From Melampsora larici-populina 98AG31 (Eukaryota; Basidiomycota; Pucciniomycetes; Pucciniales; Melampsoraceae), in contig NW_006768829.1 of NCBI RefSeq assembly GCF_000204055.1, positions 173,663-237,662 on the forward strand: a stretch of DNA of 64,000 nt. The letters are read 5' to 3'. Below, piece by piece: positions 12,988 to 26,281 of the stretch (position 1 is the stretch's first letter; every line of letters begins with the position of its first letter). A program made the translations under genes and the position numbers. The notes beneath the pieces are model-generated. The model had not been told where the DNA came from, did no database searches, and was given only the letters and a program-made list of their open reading frames with translations.

Positions 12988-15256
12988 GGTATCTGATGCA
13001 GTACCTCGGTTTCCAAGTTCGAAAAGGCTGAGGAGGTGATGTAAGGTGGGAGAGGTGTGAAACGTAGCTCGTGCAAGTCTGTTGCGATATCGCGATTCGA
13101 ATTTTCACAGCGATTATAGCATTGAACTATGACGGTTGAGGGTCAAGTAGAGCGGCTGAAGCCATGGACGTGCGAATGATGAAATGAAATTATTTCCTGA
13201 TCGGGTTCCTCTGAGCGATCGAAAGAAAGAGCTTTGACCCAAAACAGATGATGTGCGAAGTCAAATAACTTCCTTTACCTAACTGTACGCCGGCAGGCGC
13301 CTTGACTTCTATGGAAGTCCACAGACCAGAAACTTACGAGACAAGGTACTTCTACCTATGGGAGGAGATCTGCCAAAAGATGCCATAAGATTGGCGTTCT
13401 GAAGAGTGTTCTTACGCGGATTAGTCAGGGATCGTGACGCAGGCTCTTTTAGCAGGAAGGTGATTGTCATCATGGTAGTCCTCACACTCCAGTATCATGA
13501 TCCGTCCATGATATCTTCATGACCACCATCGAATTTCACGCTTCTCATTCTATTGCAGTTAAGAATCCTCCAACACTTCTTCGACAACATGAGTTTGCTG
13601 ATAATTGGTTTCTTCAACCTGTTTGAACCCAGGTTTGACAATCAACTTTTTCACGGGCATCACGCCTCAACCGATAGTGATGTGATGGCAATGACCATGG
13701 GTCCAAGTGATCCACGTTCAAGAAGGTTGTAATCGTCTGGTGTGGATTCAAAACCCCCAAATTTCCTGATCTCGAGGTCCGTTCCAAAGTCAAGCTCACG
13801 GTCAAGCAGACTTCTTTTCATTGCTTCTTTCATTGCCCCGTTTTCATTCATCTGTCGTCCGTTCAGAACCAATTAATCGCTTTTTCCTTTCTGTGTTCAG
13901 CGAGAAAAGCCTGTCGACATTCTTTTGAGCCCCTTCTGTTCAATCAATGATCATTGTCAGGCAATGTGCCATGAGGTGCCATGTGAACGCGCGTCAGTAC
14001 ATCTTGATCATACTGAAGTTGATCTTTGTAGACTGATGTGCTTGCCTGTGTCAGCAACTACGGCCCAGTTTGTCGAGTGATTGGGGCGAGTCCTGTTTGG
14101 TCAATTTCTGATGCCTTCATTCAACAGCAGTTTTCTCAAAAATCGAGAACTAGACCTGAAAGCACATCACAATTGTTTGTCATTCAAGCAGAGCAAGCCA
14201 CGTCCAGAACCAGCAGTGCTGTTATCTTGATGTCACTGTGGGAGCCCTCTACTCATCACTGTTGCTTCACATCACATCTTGCCTTTAGGTGGGCACTGGG
14301 GATGGTCAGCTATCTGTGAGGCTCCAGTCATCTGATGCCTGTAAGTAGAATTTGGTCGTCAGAGATACAGCGGGAATACAATTCAGATGTTGGGTGAATG
14401 TTGCCTCAACCACATTTATGCTGGATTGACTAGTGCAAGTGCGGAATCGGTGTGTATGCGCTCCTTATTGCTCAGCGCGTTGACTCCTGTCAGTGTTTTC
14501 AAGCTTCAGCCATAAAAGACGACCCACAAAACTCTGGACTACCCTTTCTTGCCCTGGCTTCTTTCACACCTTCGAAAATGTCGCGGTCCAGTTGAGATAA
14601 GCATTTATCTCACATTTTGATACTACTTCATTATAAGTCAAAATGTGAAGAGTGGTGGTTGACAGATCCATAGCTTGCCTTGTATCTGGTTTTCTGGACT
14701 CTTATGATCTGTTTAAATGTCTCTCAACAAATGACACAGGCAACAAGGAGAGCATGTGGAAAGAATGTTCAACTTACAAGCACACCATTTTTGGGAAGGA
14801 GCTTTATTTTGCAAAGCCATGGCCAACGCAGGTGATTTGGCGTATTCCAAGCTACCACAAGGTCTGATACCTTGTGGTTTCTACTTTTCAATGTTGGGTA
14901 TCACAACATTGTCTGAGAAGTGGTATACTCTCTTCAGTTTCAACCTCGTATATAGTACAGTATTGCAAAAGGCGGAGGCAAACGATTTCATATACTTGCG
15001 TCAACTTGTCGCTGTACAACTTTCTCTTATATACATGTTTTTATTTTTGTTCAGATAGCTCTAAAACCTCGACAATTGGTAACTTATTTCCTTTTTCCAA
15101 CCTAGCCAAAAGACCAGGTCCATAACTCTTTGCACTTGTTCAAGCAGCTACATCGTGAACTCTGGACGAGGATCACAAGAAGAGCTTAGGTTGATATCTA
15201 TTGCCGTCAGGAATGTAGGCGGATATCGGACGGCCGGTAGTGAAATGTGGCATTGT
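12988..15256. other. Long interval without a recognised gene
   Basis: This contains the GH47 copy A promoter side and the enolase 3' end. An open frame at 14756-15058 (plus; translation includes HHFWEGALF and LPQGLIPCGFYF) and one at 13872-13660 (minus) look more protein-like than background, but I recognise neither and cannot place splice sites with confidence. A stem of about 10 bp (CACATTTTGA ... TCAAAATGTG) lies near 14612-14647. Confidence 0.35.
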
Positions 15257-17239
<1,983 letters not shown>

Positions 17240-17286
17240 TTTGTATGTATGGTGCGGTGGGTTAGAACACTTGAATGGATTGAAGG

Positions 17287-17292
17287 TATATA
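17287..17292 (-). promoter_or_regulatory. Putative TATA box of enolase
   Basis: TATATA about 50 bp upstream of the enolase ATG, preceded by a CT-rich stretch (CCTCACCCTCC on the minus strand). Such a compact core promoter is common in highly expressed fungal glycolytic genes. The role is inferred from position only. Confidence 0.5.
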
Positions 17293-17466
17293 GGAGGGTG
17301 AGGATGTGGTTGACTTGGCTTGTTGACTGAGCGATTTAAGACCTTTTATACGAGAGCTTGTGACGCAAGACCCGATCGGTTCACCGCGGATCGGTATTCG
17401 GTTGGGGTAGGGTAAGGTTATGTACATAATGGCTGAACGCGGAATCAAAGGGGAACAACCGGGGAC

Positions 17467-18111
17467 TTAGCTTAACAAAGCCCTCTCTGCGCGGCCACGT
17501 CCGCGCGCCTCGCAGGGGGGCTTACGACTAATCGTCGATTTTTGGCGTGAACACTCCAAGCGTTAAGTGTCCTTATGTTGTTTTTTGCAATTTGACGCTT
17601 CCCTCACAAACAAACATCGCTTTACCCTTCAGGGAAAGTGGTTCTTAAATGCTTTCTACATGTCCTCATGGCCTAACACCATGGATACTCTGAGTGATGC
17701 GGCCACAAAAGAGGTTTGAAGATTTTCACTAATCCCGCCTGTACAGCGGGCTTTTGGGTTAATTTTTGACTTTCAGACATAAAGAAGTCCTCGAAAACAC
17801 TTAAAGTGTGAATACAAGCCGTGAGCTATGTTACTAGTGAGACATAAGGGCTTCACAATCAAGCTCAAAAAAAGCATGATGAAGCAGGTTTTCCCAGATG
17901 ATGAATAGATGAAAATATGTAGACAACATTGGTGAACCACTTTCCCTGCAGGGTGAAGTGGTGTTTGTTTGCGAGGGAAGCGTTGAAATGCAAAAAACAA
18001 CATAAGGCCACTTAACGCTTGGAGTGTTCACGCCAAAAATCGACGATTAGTCGTAAGCCCCTCTGCGAGGCGCGCGGACGTGGCCGCGCAGAGAGGGCTT
18101 TGTTAAGCTAA
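17467..18111. mobile_element. Long-TIR element, 645 bp, ends TTAGCTTAACAAAG
   Basis: About 190 bp at the left (17467 to ~17660) returns almost perfectly as the reverse complement at the right (~17915 to 18111). Both ends start TTAGCTTAACAAAGCCCTCT and contain a GC-rich internal palindrome (GCGCGGCCACGTCCGCGCG) followed by CTTACGACTAATCGTCGA. The ~250-bp centre has no coding content. If TTAA is the duplicated target (self-complementary, so seen at both ends), the original site would have been the palindrome TTAGC-TTAA-GCTAA. That would fit TTAA-targeting superfamilies (piggyBac/Kolobok), but the superfamily is an inference. Confidence 0.8.
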
Positions 18112-20440
18112 ACCGGGAACTGTGTGTGTGGATTCCCTGACACAGTCAATACTATCCCGGAAGCTCCCCTAAAACCCGGTATCTTTTGGTGTCGTGCTCA
18201 ATCAAGAGCTGGAAAGTTGGATCTTGACTCGCCAAATTGCTAAGCTTTTTCTTGGCTGGAAGAAAAACACCTCAAAGGGCTGACTCAACTCCCCTCTCGG
18301 ACAAGCGAGTAGCCTCTCTCAACTACTTCCTCGTCCTTGATTAAGTTAGCTGACAGGGATATCTCTCAAGTTGCCAAGTTTCCAAGTTGCCAAGGTTTTT
18401 TGGCAGGGAAAACAGCAGACTCTGCATCTCCGAACTGCGCACAATATGGCATCCCAGATTCAGATTTCGAGATGCCAAGTTTCCAAGTGAGCAGACCCAG
18501 AGATTTTTCTTGCTGATACTGATGATGTGAATCTTTCATCCCTATTCTTCCCCATCTTCTCGTTGACTGATCCAAGTCGTACATCTTACCAAATCAATTT
18601 CTATCTCCACCTGGTGAGTGTTGATGTCATATCGCCTGCCTTCCTATGTTTGTTCAACCTTCCGCTCCTCCTGGCTGGTAAGCTCCATCAGGCCTTTGAT
18701 CCTCTATTGTCCCAACCTTGAAATCATCAATCTATGCTTGTTTGAGGCCATTTGATTCGCTGTAAAGATTCAGATCCTCACCCACCTCACCCTTTCTTGG
18801 GTTAGGGGACGTCAAATGCGGCTGTTCTGGGGTGAGAGGTTGTGGGTTTTAGTAGGGGAAAGATGTTCCCCAAGAAAAAGATTTGCCACAGGAGACTTTT
18901 CCAAGATGTGCCTGGGGAAATTGAAGTCCTGTAGGACCCGTGACTCTGATGCACCATATCTTGAGCTGTTTTTGAGGTTCCATTGATGTCCAAAAAGCAT
19001 ATTCTTGATTTTCAAAAATCCAAAGCGGGGGACAAGGGGGGACAATTTTACGCAAATGACACAATGGTATATAAGTGTTGAAAAGAAACAACTTGGATGG
19101 CAATGAAAACTTGAGAATGTCTCAAGATATGGAGGATCTGAATCAAGGGTCATGCCTGGAAGAAGCAGGACTTCAATTCAAGAGGAAATCAAAATATTTT
19201 GAGAACAAAGGTCATCCTTGGGGGGTTTTTTGAGGTTGCACTGCAAAAATTACTGGTGTAGATTCTACATACAAGCAATGTTGAAGATTGTATGTACAAA
19301 TCCCCCTTTCAACGGCTTAGAGAGCATGTTGAACAAATGACAAATGGATTGACTTGCAGTGGGGTATTGTGAGTGCGCTGGTTGGACATTGTTGTGTTGA
19401 GCTGAAATGTGAACTCTGACCAGAACAATTGGAGATGAATTGCAAGGAATGAAGCTTGCTAGCCCTTTTGTTGATGGTGCCAGGGTGCCCATTGTGATGC
19501 TGAGTTGATGCTGAGTTTTGGTGACTGCCCAAACTTAACAAAGTCTCTCACAGGCAGTAAAACCCAAAGCCTGCGTAGGGACTTACGCGCAATGTGGCTC
19601 TCCAAGACCCCGGAGAGCTCTTATCAAGGTGCATGATGTAAAAAAATTTCTTACACTACACACACTTCACCACAGTTTACATTCATAAAAACTTGACCAA
19701 ATCCCTTGGTCCTCCCTCAACCATGCCTAGCCATGTTAACTGTGAAATTCATACCTAGACAATTGTGAAGAGTTTTTAGCACAGTGTAGAGAGTGTGAAA
19801 TTCACAGCAATTTACAGCAAACATATTTCCTTTTGACAAATTAAATTCTTTCCTCTTCTGGGCAAGACCCTCTATTCAGATCCTCCTTATCTTGAACGCT
19901 TCTCAAGATTCTATTTTCTCAAGATTCTATTGATGTCCAAATTGTGTCTTTTCAATTTTTGCATACAACTTCATTTGTGAAACATCGTCCTCTGCTTTGG
20001 ATTCTTTAAAATCAAAAATATGCTTTTTGGGCATCAATGAAGACTTCAGAACAACTCCAAATATGTGTGATCTGAGTTGAAATTTCCCCAGGCGGAATTT
20101 GAAAAAGTCTTCTGCTGCAAAACTTTTTAATCAAGTCCTTTTTTTGCCTATTAAATCTCATGACCTCTCATGCCAGGAGAGCCACATTGCGTGTAAGTCC
20201 CTATGCAGGCTTTGGGTTGTACCACCTGCAAGGGACTTTTTCAAGTTTGGTTACAACCATACAAAAGGTTGTGCATTGGAATACATACAAAGAAAGCAAT
20301 TATTTGATCTTTTGCACGCTTTGTAGCCTGATTAAGTTGACTACAGCTTGTACAGTCAAACTAGTTTTGCTTGGCTGGTCAAGATTTTGAAATTTATTTA
20401 TTACTTGATACATGACTGATACAGCTACATTTACAAGCAT
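18112..20440. repeat. Degenerate long inverted repeats of decayed DNA transposons
   Basis: The sequence at 18785-19030 reappears, imperfectly and inverted, at about 19990-20200. Examples are CAAAAAGCATATTCTTGATT versus its reverse complement near 20000, and AAATTTCCCCAGG near 20085. A second inverted pair is 19534-19610 versus 20170-20245, carrying the module AAGTCCC ... CCTGCGTAGGGACTTAC. I read this as one or two non-autonomous elements with long terminal repeats, one inside the other, both heavily mutated. No coding sequence is convincing here; frames on both strands are short and compositionally random. Confidence 0.6.
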
Positions 20441-22528
20441 GTGCTTCAATCAAGAGCTGAAGTTCAAAGAGCTGTTGACCAGATATTCTCTTTGCCCTTG
20501 ATCCACCAGTCCAATCATTGGTACCCTTCCCTTACCTTCCAATCTGTTGAGTATGCCACAAGAGCCAGGCAAACAGCAATTGGGACCCAAAGGAGAGGCA
20601 AAACCAACATTACAAGATGTGTGAGTTGTGTTTGTTCATCTCTTTCTTTTTCACAATAGCAACCAATTTCTTGTCTTGCTAGTGCAAACAAGAAATTGGA
20701 ACAAGCTGGAGCGGAGGGGCTTAGCCCTCATTGTGGCAGGGAAGGCACACCTCACCATCTCAAAAAGTAAGTTTTTATTGTTTGATTCCGTCTTATCAAA
20801 ATATCTTGATGGTTGAAAGGATTTGATTTTATTGTTTTAGATCCGGTCATTATTTGGTGGATTGTACACTGGTTCAATGTCAATGTGTCAACACTGAAGT
20901 AGTGTACATAGACCTTGATGCCAAATTTGAGCTTTGAGAGTTCTGATGCCGCCTCCACCCTGAAAACCGTCCAGCATTGCCATCATCCGTAGGCAATGAA
21001 TATAGTTGAATAAACTCAATGGTAGAATCTCAAGAGGACAATCAGCAAACTTGACATGTGATAAGTTCTGATAAGTCTCTCTTCATTTTACATCCAACCC
21101 AAAGATTGGAACAGATATCTTGTCGAGTTGTGGATGTGGATCTGACTCTCTCACCTAGTCCAGCACCTCAAGCCACTCATCCTGATCCAAACCCAAACCA
21201 ACCCCAACCAAGGTCAAGTTTTGAGCTTATTCCCTAATGCACTTTCTATCAATGATTGACAAAACAGTACTTCTCAAACTTACAGTGATCATTCAGGCAG
21301 ACCACCTTTCAATATCATGATTCAAGTTTAAGGTGTTACACCCTACAATTAGAATGAATCTCTTAACAAACTTTGTAACAAAAAAACCTGGGGTGTGGGT
21401 GCTTGCTCAAGGCAGCAGATGAATGTGGTTACGTTGCTTTCCAGTGCTACTTCACTAATGGCAAATTTTTTGGTAAGAAGTTGATAGCATTGATGACAAT
21501 GGAATCAACTTTCACTGCATTCAAGGCAATGATAAAACTTGAGAAGGGAAAAGATGTTGGGTTCCCTCTTATCATGGGGCACCCAAAGACTACAGGACAC
21601 AACAACTCCAGAGTAAGTCAAACTGACTTTATCACAATATTATTCATTTCATTTCTAATTTCTGTTTTTTGACTCATATCTCAATGCAATGACCCAACAG
21701 GAGATGCAATTTAATCAAGCATTGGCGCACGGGAATATGGAAGGGTCCGATGTTGCTTGACACAATGAGCTCAAAATGAACGTAAGTTTTCTTCTTACTG
21801 CTTCATACTTTGATCTTAATACTGACTTTGTGTCTTGAAACAGAGTATTGGAGTTAAAACAAGTGTTCAGGCTCACCACACAGATCTTGTGATCAGGTAT
21901 GGCAAGGTTTTGATTGGGGGTAGGGATTGTATGGGAACAATCAACCCTGGGGACTCAACCCAGGCAATATCTATCCCATTTTGTGTTCAATATCTCCGCA
22001 ACAGAACTTGTAAGTCTTTCATTCTTTTCTCCAAAGAATGATTTTGAATTCCAATATTTCAAATTTCTTTTGTTCAATTTGAAATACATAGTTTGAAAAC
22101 ACTGGGTGTCATGGTGATGAGCCCACCTAAGGGACCTGACTTCATTTATGAGAAAATCAAAGATAACCAACCTGTGATGAATATTGCACCCTAAACTCAA
22201 TCTAACCCATTCAGCTATCAAACACCAACAGTTCTGCCTGGAGGATTTCCCTTGTCCAATAACCCCATCAACCAACCACCTGCACCCCAATCAGATTGCC
22301 TCTTGACTTTGAAAACTATGTATCTTGCTTTCTGCTCAATTGACCAAACCAATCAAAAAATCTCATGACCTACTTCATCACTTTGGCATAGCCAGTTTTG
22401 AAATGTTCCTTTCACCAAAGCTTAACTTTGCCAAGATTTCTGAGTTTGCTTTCCAATTTGGGCCTGCTCTACATCTCCATGACAACACCAAATTGTATTG
22501 TGATTTTCTTAAAAAGCAGAGAAAGTAG
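20441..22528 (+). pseudogene. Unidentified multi-exon reading frame, probably transposon-associated and decayed
   Basis: I do not recognise the protein. Exon-like open segments occur in one direction, with plausible GT-AG borders: around 20441-20600, 21085-21215 (Pro/Asn-rich PNPNQPQP), 21403-21612 (translation KAADECGYVAFQCYFTNGKFF, then a GTAAGT donor at 21613), 21702-21780, 21842-22010 and 22325-22528 (…GPALHLHDNTKLYCDFLKK). Stops and frame changes separate several of them (for example after MNIAP near 22193), so it cannot encode one intact protein as it stands. Its place among decayed inverted-repeat elements suggests a gene carried by a transposon, or a host gene trapped by one. Confidence 0.35.
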
Positions 22529-23122
22529 CCTTCATCCTCTCTCAAATGAAAAAGATATCATATGAAGCAAGTTTGTGAAAGAGTATCATACTCTATATTA
22601 TTGTAGCTAAATTGGTCTATCAAATAAATGAAACATCCTTCTGAATTTGTGCTTGTTTTTTGGTTGCTTTGGAATAAGATCATGTTGTTCAATCAACAAA
22701 ACTGTTACCCAAACAACAATTTAACCTGATCAGGAGTGTTGAGATGAGAGAATGAAGGTGAATCTTAGGTCCTTCTTGAGATCCCACCAATAAACCTCAA
22801 TTTCTCAAAGATCCTTGTCAATCACTTTGAGAGATGGGTACAATCAACTTTTTTGCTTCTTTACTGTGAGCTTTATTCAAGTTCTCAATGTGTTGTTTTT
22901 GATTTGTCTTGAGAAATGGGTATAATTACCTTTTTATTTCTTGACCATCAACTTTTTGTAAGGAATTTGAAAACAACACATTGAGGAATAAGGACATGTA
23001 CAACTTGATATTATAATACTATGACATTTTATGTAACCACAAGTTCTTGTCTATATTTACAATAAAAGAGCTAGTACAACCCTGGCTTATCACCCTAGTA
23101 AACGCTCAAATTTATCCAGGGT

Positions 23123-23961
23123 TCAATGTAAGGTTTCCTTGACGACCTTGAAGGTGTGCTCAATCAGGTTGAAGTCAGGCAAGCATGGTGTTAAGTAGAC
23201 CAACATTACCCCCGCTTCAGTGCATAGATGTCTGATTGCTCCACGGCAATGAATATGTAGTAGCATTATCCATCACCAAGACAGAGTTTCTGATGGGATA
23301 TGGAGCCATGACAGGAAGCTTGAATAAATAAACACAACCAGTTTTTTATAATCATTTGAATTTGAAAGTGAGAGTCACTTACCAAAATATTCTTCAAGAA
23401 AGCTTCAAATTTGTTCTGATGGTACACATTAACATTTGCATTAACCACCAGTAGGCCTAATTCATAGATTGCAGCAAGCATTCTGTAGTGAACGCTGGCT
23501 CTTGATTGTTTCAAAGCTTGTGGACATTTGCCTTGCTTGGACCTGACATGGTTATGTTGAATAGAATAAAATCAGTATAATATCCAATAAAAAAAGAAGA
23601 AGAAAAGAATGACTAACCTAAAAGACCAGATACTCGGGTGGCAGATGTCATACTTGACTAGAATATGCAGCCCGGGGTTCTGGATAGTGGTTGATGTTGA
23701 CAGCGGAGGCCTTGTGGACGGTAAGGAACAGCCTGTCCTTCAGCTTGTTTGAAATGGCGGCTTTACCAGCAAGCAGATTAGTGTGATTGCACATAGCTTG
23801 TTGAATCTTGTCAAGAAAGAGGGTAGGATCTGCTTCAATGAGTTCAACCATGAACTCTTGGTCTTCATTGGTGTACAACATTGGTTGACCTTGTTTTTGA
23901 TAGTTATTTGAGTCTCTGACAACTGCATGTGTGTGATCATAAAGGACCTTTCATCAACCAA
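23123..23961 (-). pseudogene. Decayed IS630/Tc1-mariner-like DDE transposase
   Basis: Read on the minus strand, the C-terminal part gives IRHLCTEAGVMLVYL and CLPDFNLIEHTFKVVKE. This is the rust/fungal version of the DDE_3 end (…YLPPYSPDFNPIE…), with the catalytic Glu in FNLIE. Upstream, LVMDNAT matches the second catalytic Asp segment, but it lies in another frame from the C terminus, so there is a frameshift near 23255. The N-terminal part (around 23880-23700) has a helix-turn-helix-like segment (DKIQQAM ... AAISNKLKDR). Several frame changes make it non-functional. I could not assign terminal repeats to it. Confidence 0.65.
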
Positions 23962-24219
23962 AGGATTTGGCCAAGATTGTGGCGGTAAGATCCTGATTGA
24001 TTGATTGGATGGGTTGTTCAGTAATCAATTTAGCAAGTGCAATCACTTTGATTTGCACTGTGTACTTCACAAAAGGCATCATATGACTATGAATAAGTGA
24101 AACGATGATGTATAAAGATGAAAGAGTGGAACAATTTTGAAGAATGGATTGGAGCTATGTCATTAATTGTAGTGCAACCTTAAAAAAATCGGAATGTCAT
24201 TTTTTTGAAAGAGCTGCAC

Positions 24220-24370
24220 TTAGGGCGTGTTCACTTAAGCAATTTCTGGTGAGAAATCACATTCTGCAAAATTTAAAGTGTCTATTTGATGTTGCATGTT
24301 TCATTTTTGCATTTAAAAATTTACAGAATGTGATTTCTGGTCAGAAATTTCTTAAGTGAACACACCCTTA
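24220..24370. mobile_element. Tourist-like (PIF/Harbinger) MITE, 145 bp, TTA target duplication
   Basis: The element 24223-24367 is flanked by TTA on both sides (24220-24222 and 24368-24370). Its ends are inverted repeats beginning GGGCGTGTTCACTTAAG (left) and GGGTGTGTTCACTTAAG (right, opposite strand), continuing into AATTTCTG. The whole sequence is close to a palindrome and non-coding. TTA duplication and GGG-start repeats are characteristic of Harbinger MITEs. Confidence 0.88.
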
Positions 24371-24767
24371 TAGTTGTTACCATCAAGACTCAAAAAGCCT
24401 TGGGTCATGGAATTACAAAATTACCCGCCATAATCACCAAAAACAGATGTTCACCACCTTTTCCGTGTGTAATTCAACTTTGGAAAATTGCACTGGATTG
24501 CCATCATCAAGCTCTAGAATAGGTTGGCTGTTTTTTATTACACAAAAATTACTTGCACCAACCGGTTTTTAGGATTTTGAACATGATTGGATCAAGTTGA
24601 TTTTTGGGTTGATGCAAACCAACAAGATCATGTGGCCATGTTGATGATTTTGACTATGTACAGGGCAGATGAGATGAATGAAATGAGAAACAATCTTGTG
24701 AAAATCTCCAAATTTGTCTGAAGATTCCAACCCAAGGCTCATTGAGTCTTGATGGTAACAACTATAG
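24369..24767. repeat. Inverted-repeat element abutting the MITE
   Basis: The sequence at 24370-24405 (ATAGTTGTTACCATCAAGAC, then CTTGGG) returns inverted at 24731-24766. The interior shows no coding signal. The left end touches the target duplication of the 145-bp MITE, so the MITE inserted next to, or into, the end of this element. Superfamily not determined. Confidence 0.6.
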
Positions 24768-24789
24768 CAAAGATTTTTATTTGAGTCCA

Positions 24790-24910
24790 TTTCCCCCCTA
24801 CCAAATCTCACAACCTCTCACAAACTCTCATGTCAGGCAGGCTACATTTGGTGCAAGTCCCTACGCAGGCTTCAGGTTTTACCACCTGCAAGACATTTGC
24901 AAGCTTGCTA
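24790..24910 (-). repeat. Copy of the AAGTCCC terminal-hairpin module
   Basis: This segment aligns by eye with 20140-20245: …ACCTCTCA…CAGGC…AAGTCCCTACGCAGGCTTCAGG…ACCACCTGCAAG. It carries the same nested stems (AAGTCCCT/AGGGACTT outside, GCAGG/CCTGC inside) as the other module copies, with the outer stem partly lost at 24895. It is probably a terminus of a related, otherwise unrecognisable element. Confidence 0.55.
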
Positions 24911-26281
24911 TGTTAGGCTATGTAGGACACTTAATATGAACCAGAATGTTTGTACCTAAAGCCAGTATGCAGGTTTGCCAATTGGACAACATAAAGATTT
25001 GGAGAGTGGCTGTTTGGTCCCATTCATCTGTTATGCACTTGTGGAATAATCATAGATTCAAATTTATGTGCTAGCTTGTGCAAGTTTTCCATCCTTTCCA
25101 ACAAATCTGCTATCCATCAACATAATGTGTTACACATGGGACATACCTGGGCATAGACTTTGTGTGGAATATTGAAGAAATAGCACATCAACAGGTAATC
25201 TGAGCACACAAAGGAATTTTTGAGGCCAGGAGTCCTATGGTTCCATCTGGGGAGGTGCAGCTGATGCCACTAGTGCACCATCTATGGAATCTACTCACTC
25301 TTATAAGAATGACTTCTGCTCAATCACATTGATGATGATGAATGATTCAAAAGTATGTAAAAACAATTTTCAAAACTTTTGAGTATGAAAGATCAATTTT
25401 CAGAAGGGAAAAATGATCAACCCAAAAGGCTCTAACAGCACTTGAAGCAATGCATCAAAAAATGATCAATCAAACATCTTGTGTTCCTCGTATGTAAGTA
25501 CTGAGTGTGTAGGTTGACCGAAGATAAAATAACAATGTAGCGGACCTTCTGGTTACTGCTGGTTACGATCAAAGAAATTTACAAAAATAGAAAGAGAAAA
25601 AATCGAAACACAAACCAAAAAACAAAAACAGGATCTTGAATCTCTCAAGATAGCCTACTACACCATGGGTGCAACATTGAGTTTAATCATTAGGGGGGTC
25701 AAGTAGACCCCAAAAAATGAGTCTCAAGTTTTGCTCGCTGGCTTAAAATTTGTAAGTACTGCAACTTGGGAGTCGCGGGCAAAAATTTTGCGGATCCTGT
25801 TCAAGTTTTCCCGGATCACACTGAAAGTATGGCTGCTAGGAACATTGGTAAAACAGTGTGCCTGCTTGTTTTCTTTCTCAGTTGTGTTTCTTCATGTAAA
25901 AAAAGTCATTGGACCTGTTGCAACAATTGCGAGATGATTAAAAAACCTCGACCTGGTCCTTAGGTTCCAAAGCTCGTCTCGCAACAAATGTATTGTAATT
26001 CAAGCCTTGCAACACGTTTGTATCGTTGGCAACGTGCTTCAATTGAGCTAACTGCCGCCATGGGCCGCCATATATGCAATCCCAAAACTTCCACGACCTG
26101 CCTTGACACCCAATCAGCAAGCCCCTCAACTTGCCGCTGCTCGCAATCCTCTCTTACATCGTAGCCTTTGATAAGACCTGGCCATACGGTGAACTGCACA
26201 TTTCATAAGACTTCTAATCCCCACTTCAATATCGAACATCACATCGAACCCGACAAGAGACTTACTACATCAAGCTCAAGG
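24911..26281. other. Gene-free interval upstream of GH47 copy B
   Basis: No gene recognised. Frames at 25731-25963 (plus) and 26199-25938 (minus) are open for 60-80 codons but match nothing I know. The last 100 bp likely carry the promoter and leader of GH47 copy B. Confidence 0.35.

Noticed and set aside
20752..20958. Small minus-strand gene
   Set aside because: A short AT-rich chance frame on the strand opposite the exon-like segments, with no splice or start context.
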